From: Sorghum bicolor
Taxonomy: Eukaryota > Streptophyta > Magnoliopsida > Poales > Poaceae
Length of the DNA: 64,000 bases
Assembly: GCF_000003195.3 (NCBI RefSeq)
Contig: NW_018396398.1
Coordinates: forward strand, 935,742 to 999,741
Direction: 5' to 3'
This document shows, one piece after another, positions 1-13,000 of this stretch; positions within the stretch are counted from its first letter, which is position 1, and every line of letters starts with the position of its first letter. The position numbers and the translations under genes are program-made. Below the pieces are notes generated by a model that was given only the letters and a program-made list of their open reading frames with translations, did not search any database and had not been told where the DNA came from.

Positions 1-245
1 CGAGCCTCCACTTGAGCCTCATCACCTAGGAGTACCAACAGGTGCTTCTAAAATGGTTTCTTAGACTTTGGTTCATTAGGCGCAAACCGTGCACATATCT
101 TGCATCAAAACTAATATTGTCTCTAAGAACACCAAAGCGAGATTCCATATGACACACGTCATCAAGGAGTTCTGTCGGGTGTGTCCAAATTAATTTCTAA
201 GCATATGGTACGTTCCATGCAGACCGTGCACCTATCTTGCATCAA
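1..245 (+). repeat. 137 bp satellite, left edge of window
   Basis: Just under two copies of the 137 bp tandem satellite, in the same orientation as all later blocks. The tract ends inside the shared core reading cacctatcttgcatcaa, where it passes abruptly into copia coding sequence. The last few A residues cannot be assigned to one side, so the junction is good to about 5 bases. Confidence 0.9.
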
Positions 246-828
246 AAAGTTGTGCAATTGACAAGAGATTGAAATCAAGGCTCTCAACTAGCAACACATT
301 TGATATGCTCATGTCATTTGAGATAGCAGTTTTACCAAGCCCCTTGACCTTGCCTTTCATGTTGTTGCCAAAGGTGATAGAATCAAAGCCACCATTTTGA
401 TTTGTATCAATTGATTTGAACATACAAGACTCTCCGGTCATATGTTGAGTGCACCCACTATCAAGCACCCAATGCCTTCCTCCGGCTTTGTAATTGACCT
501 ACAAGACAAGATCAATTCTTTTTAGGTACCCAAACTTGATTGGGTCCTCCAAGGTTAGCAACTAAGCTCTTTGGTACCCAAATGGCTTTCTTCTTTGAGC
601 CCATCCATGGTGCACCAATGAACTTAGCATGAACACCTTTTGTATCCTTGGTAAGCACATAGAAAGAATTAAGCTTAATTGAGGATACATAAGCTTTGGG
701 TTTCTTATTCATGCATTGTTGCTCTAAGTGACCAACTTGCTTGCAAGCTTTGCAATACCGGCCATTGTTCTTCACAAAACTAGTCTTGTGAGGAGCAAAG
801 GCGGCCTTGCCTTTCTTGGGGTTATAGC
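246..828 (-). pseudogene. Sirevirus gag C-terminus and truncated protease
   Basis: This continues the gag-pol reading after a one-base frameshift near 829. Positions 775-512 encode a second zinc knuckle, CKACKQVGHLEQQC, and the linker before protease. Positions 468-246 return to the main gag frame and encode the protease start, with the copia motif DSGCTQHMTG and its catalytic Asp. The frame then runs into satellite DNA, so the rest of protease and all of integrase are gone. At least two frame changes and the truncation make it non-functional. The two-knuckle arrangement and the DSGCTQHMT motif are usual in Sireviruses. Confidence 0.8.
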
Positions 829-2550
829 CTAATCCCTCTTTATAGAGAGAAGCTCACCCAAGCACATAAGCAAGCCGTCCTCACCACCATAAGCCTTGGC
901 TAAGGTGTGATTGAGCTCTTTCACCTCCTTCTTGAGAATTTCATTCTCAACTTTAAGTGTGGTCTCAAATGTGAAACCATCACCACTAGATGAGGATGAT
1001 ATAGATGTGCTACATGAAGAGTTAGTAGAAGCAATAACAATAGGATTACTCAAGATATCACATGTTATGCCTATGTTACAAGTTTGAGCTTTTTCAATTT
1101 TAGTTAGCTCATTTACACATTTGTTAACTAGAGAGGAATGAGCTTCTTCAAGCTTAGTGTGAGCCTTTTGAAGCTTCTTATGGTCTTCCTTTAGACTCTC
1201 ATAAGATGCCCTAAGCTCGTCAAGTTCTTGCTCAAGGGTTTTCTTATCCTTAAGCAAGGCCTTGCACTCCTTTCTAGTTTCTTTATAGTGATAAGTGCAA
1301 TCTTCTAGCATAGTGATTAGTTCATCTTTAGTTGGTTCATCATAATCACTATCACTATCACTAGCATGGTCACTTTCATCATCGGATGATACCTTAGTGG
1401 CCTTAGCCATGAAGCATGATGGAGTGTCGAAGATGGAGCTCTTTTCTTGAATGGCAATGCTAGCATGCGCCTTCTTCTTGGTTCTCTCATCATCACTTGA
1501 GGAGTCATCACTATCCCAAGTTGCAACGTGGGCATCACCCTTCTTCTTGTTTGAGCCTTCCTTCTTTTCTTGCTTCTTCTTTTGCTTCTTTCTTTCCTTC
1601 TTGATAGCATCTTCATCATCACTATCATAAGGACACTTGGCGATGAGATGATCTTTGCTATGGCATCTAAAGCACCTCATGGAGTGGTCATTCTTCTTGG
1701 AGGAGCTCTTCTTTCTTCTTGCTCGATAGCCCTTCTTCTTCATAAACTTGCCAAATCTTTTGACAAGAAGAACCATCTCCTCATCTTCATCACTATCACA
1801 AGAGCTTGCCTCTTCTTCACTTGATGATTCTATCTTGGTTTTTCCCTTGGATGAGGAGGCCTTGAATGCCACACTTTTCTTCTTCTCATCATCCTTCTTC
1901 TCACCATCCTTCTTCTTCTTCTTGATCAACTCATCCTTTTCATCATCTTCTCTATAGGCATCATCGGTCATCACCTCTTGAAACACTTGTTGGGGAGTTG
2001 ATTCACTAAGAGTTGTCTTGACTAGCACGGTGATCAATGTGTCAAATCTCTTGGGCAAGCTTCTTAAGAACTTCATAGAGAATTGACTATCCTTCACTTC
2101 TTCCCCGAGTGCCTTGAGCTCATTCACAATGACTTGCAACCGGTGAAACATCTCCGGCACACTTTCATCTTCTTGCATCTTGAAGCTTGAGAATTTTTCT
2201 TGGAGAATGTAAGCTTTGGCGGTCTTGGTACCTTTGGTGCCTTCAAATGTTTCTTCTAATTTTGCCCATGCATCATGAGCAACCTCAATGTTCTTGATTT
2301 GCTCAAAGGTCTTGTCATCAAGAGCTTCATGAAGAGCACTTATTGCAATGTCATTGCATTGAAGCTTCTTCTCTTCGACCGGTGATGGTGCATTCTCATT
2401 TGCAACCTCAAACTTTGTTTCGGTCACCTTCCAAACTTCTCTATTGATTGACTTGAGATGAGCGGTCATCTTGACATTCCAATAAGCATAATTTGTGCCA
2501 TCAAAGTAAGGTGCCTTCTTAGTGTTGTTGATATGCAAACTAAGAGCCAT
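829..2550 (-). pseudogene. gag: Sirevirus-type Gag polyprotein
   Basis: A 573-codon open frame on the minus strand, starting 43 bp after the primer binding site. The N-terminal half is the copia Gag core (UBN2-like): FDGTNYAYWNVKM, then DAWAKLEETFEG and FLRSLPKRFDTL. Next come Lys-rich and Ser/Asp-rich tracts, then a CCHC knuckle CFRCHSKDHLIAKC at about residues 290-305. Further acidic/basic stretches follow, then a long coiled coil (about 420-500, many Glu, Lys and Leu). Gag forms the cytoplasmic particle that packages element RNA. The frame is intact to 829, where a one-base shift separates it from the rest of pol. It is non-autonomous because integrase and most of RT are missing downstream. 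Confidence 0.85.
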
Positions 2551-2592
2551 TTCTTCACCGTAGGTTGTTTAGCCTCAAATAAACGGTGCCTC

Positions 2593-2605
2593 GGCTCCGA
2601 TACCA
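2593..2605 (-). other. Primer binding site (initiator tRNA-Met type)
   Basis: On the minus strand tggtatcggagcc follows the LTR end after a two-base spacer. It matches the usual plant retrotransposon binding site for the 3' end of initiator tRNA-Met. It fixes the direction (minus) and the LTR boundary at 2608. Confidence 0.85.
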
Positions 2606-2607
2606 CT

Positions 2608-4492
2608 TGAAAGGTCCAAAAGGCTAGAGGGGGGTGAATAGCCTATTTAAATTTTCTACAAACTTCAACTAGACAAGTTGATTAGTAAAACAAAAGGTGA
2701 AGCTATTCTAGCACTAGTACGACTAAGCTAAGCAAGCCACCTACACAAGTCTAGCAAGAAAGCTAAACACAAGTTACAACAAGAAAGCACAACTACAAAC
2801 TTGCTACACTCCCAAACAAGCTAAGCTACTAGCAAGATATACAAGAAAATAAAGGAGTGGAGAGTGATTGTTATACCAACGTTGTAGAGTAGAGATATAT
2901 CCAATCAATCACTCATAATCACAAGAGAATCCTCAGCAAGACATGACACAAGATTTTTTACCGAGGTTCACTTGCTTCCCAGCAAGCTAGTCCTCGTTGT
3001 GGCGATACGCCCACTTGATGGATCACGAGCTAATTGGCAATCCAAAGCCAAACCCTCAGCGGGTGCCGCACATCCACTCACAAGATGGGGATCCTCCAAG
3101 CCACGAGCAATCCACTAAAGTAGCCAATTGCGATCTCCCGCGGGGATGGCTCAAGAACCCCTCACAAGTCACTTGGTGAGGCTCGGAACAATCTCCAATC
3201 ACGAGCTCAACACCACCGCTGCTCCAAGCCGTCTAGGGCGTTGGGAAACACCCAAGAGTAACAAGAAATCCACAGCAAACTCAAGAATCAAGTGCCACTA
3301 AATGCAACTCTCAAAGCAATGCACTTGAATCTCACTCAATCTCACTAGGATGAGCAATCAAGTAAGGAGATGAGTGGAGGGAGTGTTCTCTAGCTCAATG
3401 TATGTCTCAAGTATTCAAATGTTCAAGAGAGTACCTCCCAAAGCCGGCCACCAACTATTTATAAGCTCCCTCAAAGAACTAGCCGTTGATCACTTTCACT
3501 GGGCTGAAACCGTTGCACCGGACGCTACTAAGTGATCACCGGACGCTCGACCCCCAGCGTCCGGTGCTCAGGGATAGGCCACGTGTCCTTCAGGAATTTC
3601 GCCTGTCAGATTCTAACGGTCACCTGCGCACCACCGGACGCTCTGTAGGTTCACACCAGACGCGTCCGGTGCACACCGGACCCATGCGCAGAGAGGGTTG
3701 CAAACTTGCAGGGTCACCGGACGCTAAGCACCGGTAGCGTCCGGTGCTCACCGGACCCATGCGCAGAGAGGGTTGCAAAACGTCCTCACACCGGACGCAA
3801 CCCACCGGACTCTCTCCGGTGCGTCCGGTGCACTCTGCTACACCTGACAGCACACCGGACGCTAAAGGCCAGCGTCCGGTGCCTCCGCGCTGAGCGTCCG
3901 GTGAGTGTTTTCTCACTGAGAAACACTCCCGCGACTTCTCCAAATTTCCCATCGGCGCAATAGAAAATATTCACTTAATTTTCTCAAAAGCGCCGAATCC
4001 CGCCGCACCCCTCTCAACCCTAGGAAAACCACCTCCTTTGCAAATGTGCTAACACCAACAAGTGTCCACCTCCAAAGTGCAAGTGTGTTAGCTTTTCACA
4101 AACATTTTCACCAAAGGAGTTAAGTTAGCACTTTACTAGATCCTAATGCATATGCTCAAGATATGGACCTAGTAGCACTGGATTCGAGAGATGACCATGA
4201 TTTCCCCTCTTGATAGTCGGCTATCTATCCTAAACCTGGTCAATCACTTCTCTACTCATCTTAGACCGGCAAAAGTAAAACCCTATGTTTATACCTTTGC
4301 CTTGATAACTTTGCTCCTCGTATATCATCATGAACTCCACATTATGCTTCATCCCTTTGTGATCATGTGGCCACCTTTCCATGCCACCATGTACCTTCAT
4401 CACATGTGTTGCTATGCCTAACTCAAATCACTTAAACACGAGGCATTAGCAACTTGGTGTCATTAATTACCAAAACCAAACATGGGCTTTCA
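2608..4492 (-). repeat. Complete Sirevirus LTR, 1885 bp
   Basis: In plus orientation it begins tgaaaggtcc and ends gggctttca, giving the TG...CA ends expected on the minus strand (tgaaagccc ... ggacctttca). A primer binding site borders it at 2593-2605 and a polypurine tract at 4493-4506. It serves two element halves at once: gag lies on its low-coordinate side and RT/RNase H on its high-coordinate side. Positions 4012-4492 match the LTR fragment at 6576-7055 almost base for base. Short frames inside, such as 3486-3737 and 4191-4421, are by-products of LTR sequence. Confidence 0.85.
3500..3905. repeat. CpG-rich palindromic repeats in the Sirevirus LTR
   Basis: The motif caccggacgc and its reverse complement gcgtccggtg occur more than a dozen times here in both orientations, often facing each other as imperfect hairpins. 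A direct repeat of about 40 bp sits at 3675-3715 and 3749-3789 (both contain accggacccatgcgcagagagg). Sirevirus LTRs are known to carry arrays of short palindromic motifs of this kind, thought to be regulatory. The density of CG dinucleotides contrasts with the AT-rich flanks. Confidence 0.75.
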
Positions 4493-5556
4493 ATCTCCCC
4501 CTTTTTGATAATTGATGACAACCATCACAAAGATATGAAATGAAATCATAATGAACTTGAATTGCTTGTCCACATTTTTATCATGAGACAAGGTTGGACA
4601 AACATTTCAATTTCAGTTTTGGTAGTACTAGCTCCCCCTACATATGTGCTTCCATGAGTTTGGTTCAAGTTTGCACATATGCATGAATTGGAATTTTGGG
4701 AGATTTATTACTACCAAAATGATGCTAAGGTATATAGAATGAACCTTTGAAGCGTGATACCAATCGGAGTTGCCAATATACCATCCTTAGCACCAACATA
4801 GCTAGACATACATAAAAAACTCAAGATACCTCGTGAGATCACAATATATGTCTAGATGCCACATGAAAATAAAACTCTATGCTAGAATTCAAAGCATCAT
4901 TCAAGTTCTATTTCTAGCAAGCACCAATCAAACAAGAGTAGTGAATTTAAACTTGCAATGCAACACCTCATTATGTTAGTGCACATTCAAAATGCAACAA
5001 ATGGTTCATGAGCTTGCTCCCCCTATTTGTGTGCTCAAGTTTAAAAGGTGTTTTCTCTCCCTATCTTTGTTTCTATTCCCCTTTTTGACTTTATCTTTGT
5101 TTCTCTCCCCCTTTGTCATCAATGACCACAAAGGTTCAAATTTTAGTGAGAATTAAGTCAATCAATGTGAGGGTCAAATTATGGTTCAATCTAGATCACT
5201 TGCCTAGAATATGTAATTTGGTTTGATCCAAGGACAAGCTTCTTCACACCTCATAAAGTATAAGGGTTATCTTGACCATGTTGAATTACACATTATAAGC
5301 TCATATTCTAGATTCAACACTAGGCTTGCAAGCTCACCAACATGTCATATGCTACCACTAGATCAATCAATCATAGAAACAATAGTGGTACCATACATAC
5401 ATCAAATTCTTTTGATTTTCATGAATGAGCCTATTGTCATGCAAATATGTCTATATGTTCCAATCATGTCCTCAGCAAAGTATGAATGCTATGTCAACCA
5501 ACTTTACCTTGCTTTGTTGGAGGAGAGGCATGTCATATGTAAATGTGGGGGTGCAC
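4493..5556 (-). promoter_or_regulatory. Sirevirus 3' non-coding region with multiple polypurine tracts
   Basis: There is no plausible gene between the RNase H stop and the LTR. On the minus strand the terminal polypurine tract (plus strand tctcccccttttt, 4494-4506) directly abuts the LTR. Similar purine runs, seen as ctccccct on the plus strand, lie near 4631, 5014 and 5104. Repeated purine tracts upstream of the 3' LTR are a described Sirevirus trait; one primes plus-strand DNA synthesis. The short frames at 5223-5649 have no support as genes. Confidence 0.7.
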
Positions 5557-6576
5557 TCATCTCAAGTTGGAGAAGGCAAGTATGTTCAATTCATTTCTCA
5601 ACTTGCAAAATCTCTTCTCATCAAGTGCCTTTGTGAAGATGTCGGCTAGTTGATCTTCGGTGCCAATGCTTTCAATGCTAATAGAACCCTTTTGTTGATG
5701 ATCTCTTATGAAATGGTGCCTTATGTCAATGTGCTTGGTTCTTGAATGTTGAACCGGATTTTGTGTCATCTTGATTGCACTCTCATTGTCACATAGCAAA
5801 GGCACATTCTTGAATTTGATTCCAAAGTCATTCAAGGTAGCTTTCATCCAAAGCAATTGTGCACAACAACTACCGGCACTAATGTATTCGGCCTCGGCAG
5901 TTGATAGTGCAACACTATTTTGTTTCTTTGATGACCATGAAACTAGAGACCTTCCTAGCAATTGACAAGTCCCACTTGTGCTCATTCTATCAATCTTGCA
6001 TCCACCATAGTCGGAGTCCGAATATCCAATCAACTCAAAGTTAGACCCCTTGGGATACCATAATCCAACATCATGAGTGCCCTTGAGATACCTCAATATC
6101 CTTTTGGTTGCCTTCAAGTGACTTTCTCTAGGTGAAGCTTGGTATCTTGCACATTTGCACGCACTAAACATTACATCCGGCCTTGATGCGGTGACATAGA
6201 GCAAACTTCCAATCATGGACCGGTATAGCTTTTGATCTACCATGTTGCCACTTGCATCACTACCTAATTGATCATTTGTGCCCATAGGTGTGCTCATTGG
6301 TTTAGCTTCTTGCAACCCTAACTTCTTGATCATGTCCTTGATGTACTTGCCTTGACTTACAAAGGTGCCATCCTTCATTTGCTTGATTTGAAGTCCAAGG
6401 AAGTAACTAAGCTCCCCAATCATGGACATCTCAAACTCATTTGCCATCATTCTTCCAAACTCTTCACAAAAGTCTTGATTGGTTGATCCAAAGATGATAT
6501 CATCAACATAGATTTGCAACACAAACAAGTCATTGCCTAGCTTCTTGGTGAAGAGGGTAGTGTCAACCTTTCCCAT
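5557..6576 (-). pseudogene. pol: Copia reverse transcriptase C-terminus and RNase H
   Basis: A 339-codon frame on the minus strand. It opens in the RT palm with the intact catalytic box LQIYVDDIIFGST, then LSYFLGLQI and the RT thumb, then RNase H with SVALSTAEAEYIS and the terminal copia motifs TKHIDIRHHFIRDH and LADIFTKAL. The stop at 5557 is the natural pol end. The first Met is not the true start: the RT N-terminal half and integrase are deleted, and the upstream side joins LTR sequence at 6576. What remains is open and looks little decayed. It cannot act alone. Confidence 0.88.
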
Positions 6577-7055
6577 CTCAACCCTAGGAAAACCACCTCC
6601 TTTGCAAATGTGCTAACACCAACAAGTGTCCACCTCCAAAGTGCAAGTGTGTTAGCTTTTCACAAACATTTTCACCAAAGGAGTTAAGTTAGCACTTTAC
6701 TAGATCCTAATTCATATGCTCAAGATATGTACCTAGTAGCACTTGATTCGAGAGATGACCATGATTTCACCTCTTGATAGTCGGCTATCTATCCTAAACC
6801 TGGTCAATCACTTCTCTACTCATCTTAGACCGGCAAAAGTAAAACCCTATGTTTATACCTTTGCCTTGATAACTTTGCTCCTCGTCTATCATCATGAACT
6901 CCACATTATGCTTCATCCCTTTGTGATCATGTGGCCACCTTTCCACGCCACCATGTACCTTCATCACATGTGTTGCTATGCCTAACTCAAATCACTTAAA
7001 CATGAGGCATTAGCAACTTGGTGTCATTAATTACCAAAACCAACTTGGGCTTTCA
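6576..7055 (-). repeat. LTR fragment, start of a 5' LTR
   Basis: It is nearly identical to 4012-4492, with only a few substitutions seen by eye. On the minus strand it starts with TGAAAGCCC at 7055 and runs about 480 bp, then jumps directly into RT coding sequence. This is what remains of the 5' LTR of the right-hand half element. Satellite DNA resumes at 7056. Confidence 0.85.
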
Positions 7056-10000
7056 ACACGTCATGTAGGAGTTCCATTGGGTGCGTCCAAATTGATTTCT
7101 AAGCATATAGTATGTTCCTTGCCAATCATGCACCTATCTTGCATCAGGATTAGCACTACCTCCAAAACAGATCAAACCGAGCTTCCACTTGAGCCTCTTC
7201 ACCAAAGTACGAACAGGTGCTTCCAAAATGGTTTCTTAGACTATGGTGCATTAGTCACAAACCATGCACATATTTTGCACCGAAACTAACACTGTTTCTA
7301 AATAAACTAAAGCGAGATTCCATATGACACACGTCATGAAGTAGTCCCATCAGGTGCATCCAAATTGATTTCCAAGCATATGGTATGTTCCATGCAAACC
7401 GTGCACCTTTCTTGCATCAAGATTAGCACTATCTCCAAACAGACCGAAATGAGCTTCCACTTGAGCCTCTTCATCTAGGAGTACAAACAGGTGCGTCAAA
7501 AATGGTTTCTTAGACTATGGTGCATTAGGCACAAACTATGCACCTATCTTGCACAGAAACTAACATTGTCCCCACATAGACCGAAGCGAGATTCCATATG
7601 ACACACATCATCTAGGAGTTCCATTGGGTGCGTCCAAATTGATTTATTAACATATGGTATGTTCTATGTAAACTGTGCAATTATCTTGCATCAAGGTTAG
7701 CACTATATCCGAGCAGACCAAATCGAGCCTCCACTTGAGCCTCTTCAACTACGAGTACCATTGGGTGCGTCTAAAATGGTTTCTTAGCCTATGGTGCATT
7801 AGGCGTAAACCGTGCACATATCTTCTACCAAAACTAAAACTGTCTCTAAACGAACCAAAGCAAGATTCTATATGACACACATTATCAAGGAGTTATATCA
7901 GGTGGGTCCTAATTGATTTCTGAGCATATCGTATGTTCCATGCAAACCGTGCATCTATCTTGCATCAAGATTAGCACTATCTCCTAACAGACCAAACCGA
8001 GCTTTCACTTTAGCCCCTTGACCTAGGAGTACCATCGGGTGCGTCAAAAATGGTTTCTTAACCTATGGTGCATTAGGTGCAAACCGTGCACCTATCTTGC
8101 ACTGAAACTAACACTATCTCTAAACGGACCGAAGTGAGATTCCATATAACACATGTCATCTAGGAGTTCCATCTTGTGCGTCCAAATTGATTTCTGAGCA
8201 TAGGGTATGTTCCATGCAAATCGTGCACCTATCTTGCGTCAAGATTAGCACTATCTCTAAACAGACCGAACCGAGCCTCCACTTGAGCCTCTTGCCCTAG
8301 GAGTACCAACAAGTGCTTCCAAAATGGTTTTTTAGACTTTGGTGCATTAGGCGCAAACTGTGCACATATCTTGCACCAAAACTATTACTGTCTCTAAGCA
8401 CACCAAAGCGATTCCATATGACACACGTCATCAAGGAGTTCTATCGGGTGTGTCCAAATTAATTTCTAAGCATATGGTATGTTCCATGCAGACCGTGCAT
8501 CTATCTTGCATCAAGATTAGCACTATCTCTAAGTAGACCAAACCAAGCTTTCACTTGAGCCTTTTACCTAGGAGTACCATCGGGTGCGTCCAAAATGGTT
8601 AATTAGCCTATGCTGCATTATGTGTAAACCTTGCACCTATCTTGCACCGAAACTAACACTGTCTCCAAACAGACCGAAGCAAGATTTCGTATGACACACG
8701 TCATCTAGGAGTTCCATCATGTGCATCCAGATTGATTTCCAAGCATTTGGTATGTTCCATGCAAACCGTGCACCTATCTTGCATCAAGATTAGCACTATC
8801 TCCAAACAGACCGAACCGAGTATCCACTTGAGACCCTTCACCTAGGAGTACCAACAAGTGTGTCCAAAATGGTTTCATAGACTATGGTGCATTAGGTGCA
8901 AACTATGCACCTATCTTGCACCGAAACTAACAATGTCTCCAAATGGACCGAAGAGAGATTCCATATGAGACACGTCCTCAAGGAGTTCTATCGGGTGCAT
9001 CCAAATTGATTTCCAAGCATATGGTATGTTCCATGCAAACCATGCAGCTACCTTGCATAAGGATTAACATTATCTCCAAACTGACCGAACCAAGCTTCCA
9101 CTTGAGCCTCTTCACCCAGGAGTACCAAATAGATCGTCCAAAATGGTTTCTTAAACTATGGTGCATTAGGTGCAAACTATGCACCTATCTTGCACTAAAA
9201 CTTGCAATGTCTACAAACGGACCGAAGCAAGATTCCATATGACACACGTCATCTAGGAGTTCGATTGGGTGCGTCCAAATTGATTTCTAAGCATATGGTT
9301 TGTTTCTTGCAAATCATGCACCTATCTTGCATCAAGATTAGCACTATCTCCAAAATAGATCAAACCGAGCTTCCACTTGAGCCTCTTCACCAAAGTACCA
9401 ACAGGTGCTTCCAAAATGGTTTCTTAGACTCTGGTGCATTAGTCACAAACCATGCACATATTTTGCACCGAAACTAACACTGTTTCTAAATAGACCAAAG
9501 CGAGATTCCATATGACACACGTCATCAAGGAGTCCCATCAGGTGCATCCAAATTGATTTCCAAGCATATGGTATGTTCCATGCAAACCGTGCACCTATAT
9601 TGCATCAAGACTAGCACTATCTCCAAACAGACCGAAACGAGCTTCCACTTGAGCCTCTTCATCTAGGAGTAGAAATAGGTGCGTCAAAAATGGTTTCTTA
9701 GACTATGGTGCATTAGGCACAAACTATGCACCTATCTTGCACTGAAACTAACATTGTCTCCAAATAGACCGAAGCGAGATTCCATATGACACACATCATC
9801 TGGGAGTTCCATTGGGTGCATCCAAATTGATTCATTAACATATGGTACGTTCCAGGCAAACTGTGCAACTATCTTGCTTCAAGATTAGCACTATATCCGA
9901 GCAGACCAAATCGAGCCTCCACTTGAGCCTCTTCAACTACGAGTACCATTGAGTGAGTCTAAAATGGTTTCTTAGCCTATGCTGCATTAGGCGTAAACCG

Positions 10001-13000
10001 TGCATATATCTTCTACCAAAATTAAAACTGTCTCTAAACGAACCAAAGCAAGATTCCATATGACACACATTATCAAGGACTTATATCAGGTGGGTCCTAA
10101 TTGATTTCTGAGCATATCGTATGTTCCATGCAAACCGTGCATCGATCTTGCATCAAGATTAGCACTATCTCCAAACAGACCAAACCGAGCTTTCACTTGA
10201 GCCCCTTGACCTAGGAGTACCATCGGGTGCGTTTAAAATGGTTTCTTAACCTATGGTGCATTAGGTGCAAACCGTGCACCTATCTTGCACTGAAACTAAC
10301 ACTATCTCTAAACGGATTGAAGTGAGATTCCATATGACATATGTCATCTAGGAGTTCCATCTTGTGCGTCCAAATTGATTTCTGAGCATAGGGTATGTTC
10401 CATGCAAATCGTGCACCTATCTTGCGTCAAGATTAGCACTATCTCTAAACAGACCGAACCGAGCCTCCACTTGAGCCTCTTCACCTAGGAGTACCAACAA
10501 GTGCTTCCAAAATGGTTTTTTAGACTTTGGTGCATTAGGCGCAAACTGTGCACATATCTTGCACCGAAACTAATACTATCTCTAAGCACACCAAAGCGAT
10601 TCCATATGACACACGTCATCAAGGAGTTCTATTGGGTGTGTCCAAATTAATTTCTAAGCATATGATACGTTCCATGCAGACCGTGCATCTATCTTGCATC
10701 AAGATTAGCAATATCTCCAAATAGACCAAACCAAGCTTTCACTTGAGCCTTTTACCTAAGAGTACCATCGGGTGCGTCCAAAATGGCTTCTTAGCCTATG
10801 CTGCATTATTTGAAAACCTTGCACCTATCTTGCACCGAAACTAACACTGTCTCCAAACAGACCGAAGCAGGATTTCATATGAAACACATCATCTAGGAGT
10901 TCCATCATGTGCATCCAGATTGATTTCTAAGCATTTGGTATGTTCCATGCAAACCGTGCACCTATATTGCATCAAGATTAGCACTATCTCCAAACAGACC
11001 GAGCCGAGCATCCACTTGAGACCCGTCACCTATGAGTACCAACAAGTGTGTCCAAAATGGTTTCTTAGACTATGGTGCATTAGGTGCAAACTATGCACCT
11101 ATCTTGCACCGAAACTGACATTGTCTCCAAATGGACCGAAGCGAGATTCCATATGACACACGTCCTCAAGGAGTTCCATCGGGTGCATCCAAATTGATTT
11201 CCAAGCATATGGTATGTTCCATGCAAGCCATGCAGCTACCTTGCATAAGGATTAGCACTATCTCCAAACTGACCGAACCAAGCTTCCACTTGAGCCTCTT
11301 CACCCAGGAGTACCAAATAGTGCGTCCAGAATGGTTTCTTAGACTATGGTGCATTAGGTGCAAACTGTGCACCTATCTTGCACTAAAACTTACGATGTCT
11401 ACAAACGGACCGAAGCAAGATTCCATATGACACACATCATCTAGGAGTTCCATTGGGTGTGTCCAAATTGATTTTTAAGCATATGGTTTGTTTCTTGCAA
11501 ATCATGCACCTATCTTGCATCAAGATTAGCACTATCTCCAAAACAGATCAAACCGAGCTTCCACTTGAGCCTCTTCACCAAAGTACCAACAGGTGCTTTC
11601 AAAATGGTTTCTTAGACTATGGTGCATTCGTCACAAACCATGCACATATTTCGCACCGAAACTAACACTGTTTCTAAATAGACCAAAGCGAGATTCCAAA
11701 TGACACACGTCATCAAGGAGTCCCATCAGGTGCATCCAAATTGATTTCCAAGCATATTGTATGTTCCATGCAAACCGTGCACCTATCTTGCATCAAGACT
11801 AACACTATCTCCAAATACACCGAAACGAGCTTCCACTTGAGCCTCTTCATCTAGGAGTAGAAACAGGTGCGTCAAAAATGGTTTCTTAGGCTATGGTGCA
11901 TTAGGCACAAACTATGCACTTATCTTGCACTGAAACTAACACTGTCTCCAAATAGACCGAAGCGAGATTCCATATGACACACATCATCTAGGAGTTCCAT
12001 TGGGTGCATCGAAATTGATTTATTAACATATGGTACGTTCTATGCAAACTTTGCAACTATCTTGCATCAAGATTAGCACTATATCCGAGCAGACCAAATC
12101 GAGCCTCCACTTGAGCCTCTTCAACTACGAGTAACATTGGGTGCGTCTAAAATGGTTTCTTAGCCTATGGTGCATTAGGCGTAAACCGTGCACATATCGT
12201 CTACCAAAACTAAAACTGTCTCTAACCGAACCAAAGCAAGATTCCATATGACACACATTATCAAGGAGTTATATCATGTGGGTCCTAATTGATTTCTGAG
12301 CTTATTGTATGTTCCATGCAAACCGTGCATCTATCTTGCATCAAGATTAGCACTATCTCCAAACAGACCAAACCGAGCTTTCACTTGAGCCCCTTGACAT
12401 AGGAGTACCATCGGGTGCGTCCAAAATGGTTTCTTAACCTATGGTGCATTAGGTGCAAACCGTGCACCTATCTTGCACTGAAACTAACACTATCTCTAAA
12501 CGGATCGAAGTGAGATTCCATATTACACATGTCATCTAGGAGTTCCATCTTGTTCGTCCAAATTGATTTCTGAGCATAGGGTATGTTCCATTCAAATCGT
12601 GCACCTATCTTGCGTCAAGATTAGCACTATCTCTAAACAGACCAAACCAAGCTTTCACTTGAGCCTTTTACCTAAGAGTACCATCGGGTGCGTCCAAAAT
12701 GGCTTCTTAGCCTATGCTGCATTATTTGAAAACCTTGCACCTATCTTGCACCGAAACTAACACTGTCTCCAAACAGACCGAAGCAAGATTTCATATGAAA
12801 CACATCATCTAGGAGTTCCATCATGTGCATCCAGATTGATTTCTAAGCATTTGGTATGTTCCATGCAAACCGTGCACCTATATTGCATCAAGATTAGCAC
12901 TATCTCCAAACAGACCGAGCCGAGCATCCACTTGAGACCCGTCACCTATGAGTACCAACAAGTGTGTCCAAAATGGTTTCTTAGACTATGGTGCATTAGG

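Larger units (their letters stand above)
246..7055 (-). mobile_element. Rearranged Ty1/copia Sirevirus-type retrotransposon
   Basis: On the minus strand the order is: the first ~480 bp of an LTR (7055-6576), a deletion junction, RT C-terminal part with RNase H (6576-5557), a 3' non-coding tract with several polypurine tracts (5556-4493), a complete LTR (4492-2608), a primer binding site, gag, and a protease start cut off at about 246. The complete LTR thus acts as the 3' LTR of the pol fragment and the 5' LTR of the gag fragment. Integrase and the RT N-terminus are missing. Gag composition, multiple purine tracts and the palindrome-rich LTR all point to the Sirevirus lineage. No target duplication can exist, because the left end is inside coding sequence and the right end is an LTR terminus. 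Confidence 0.85.

Noticed and set aside
4191..4421. Hydrophobic 76-codon frame repeated at 6755-6985
   Set aside because: It lies in the LTR and occurs twice because the LTR segment does. There is no sign of a gene.
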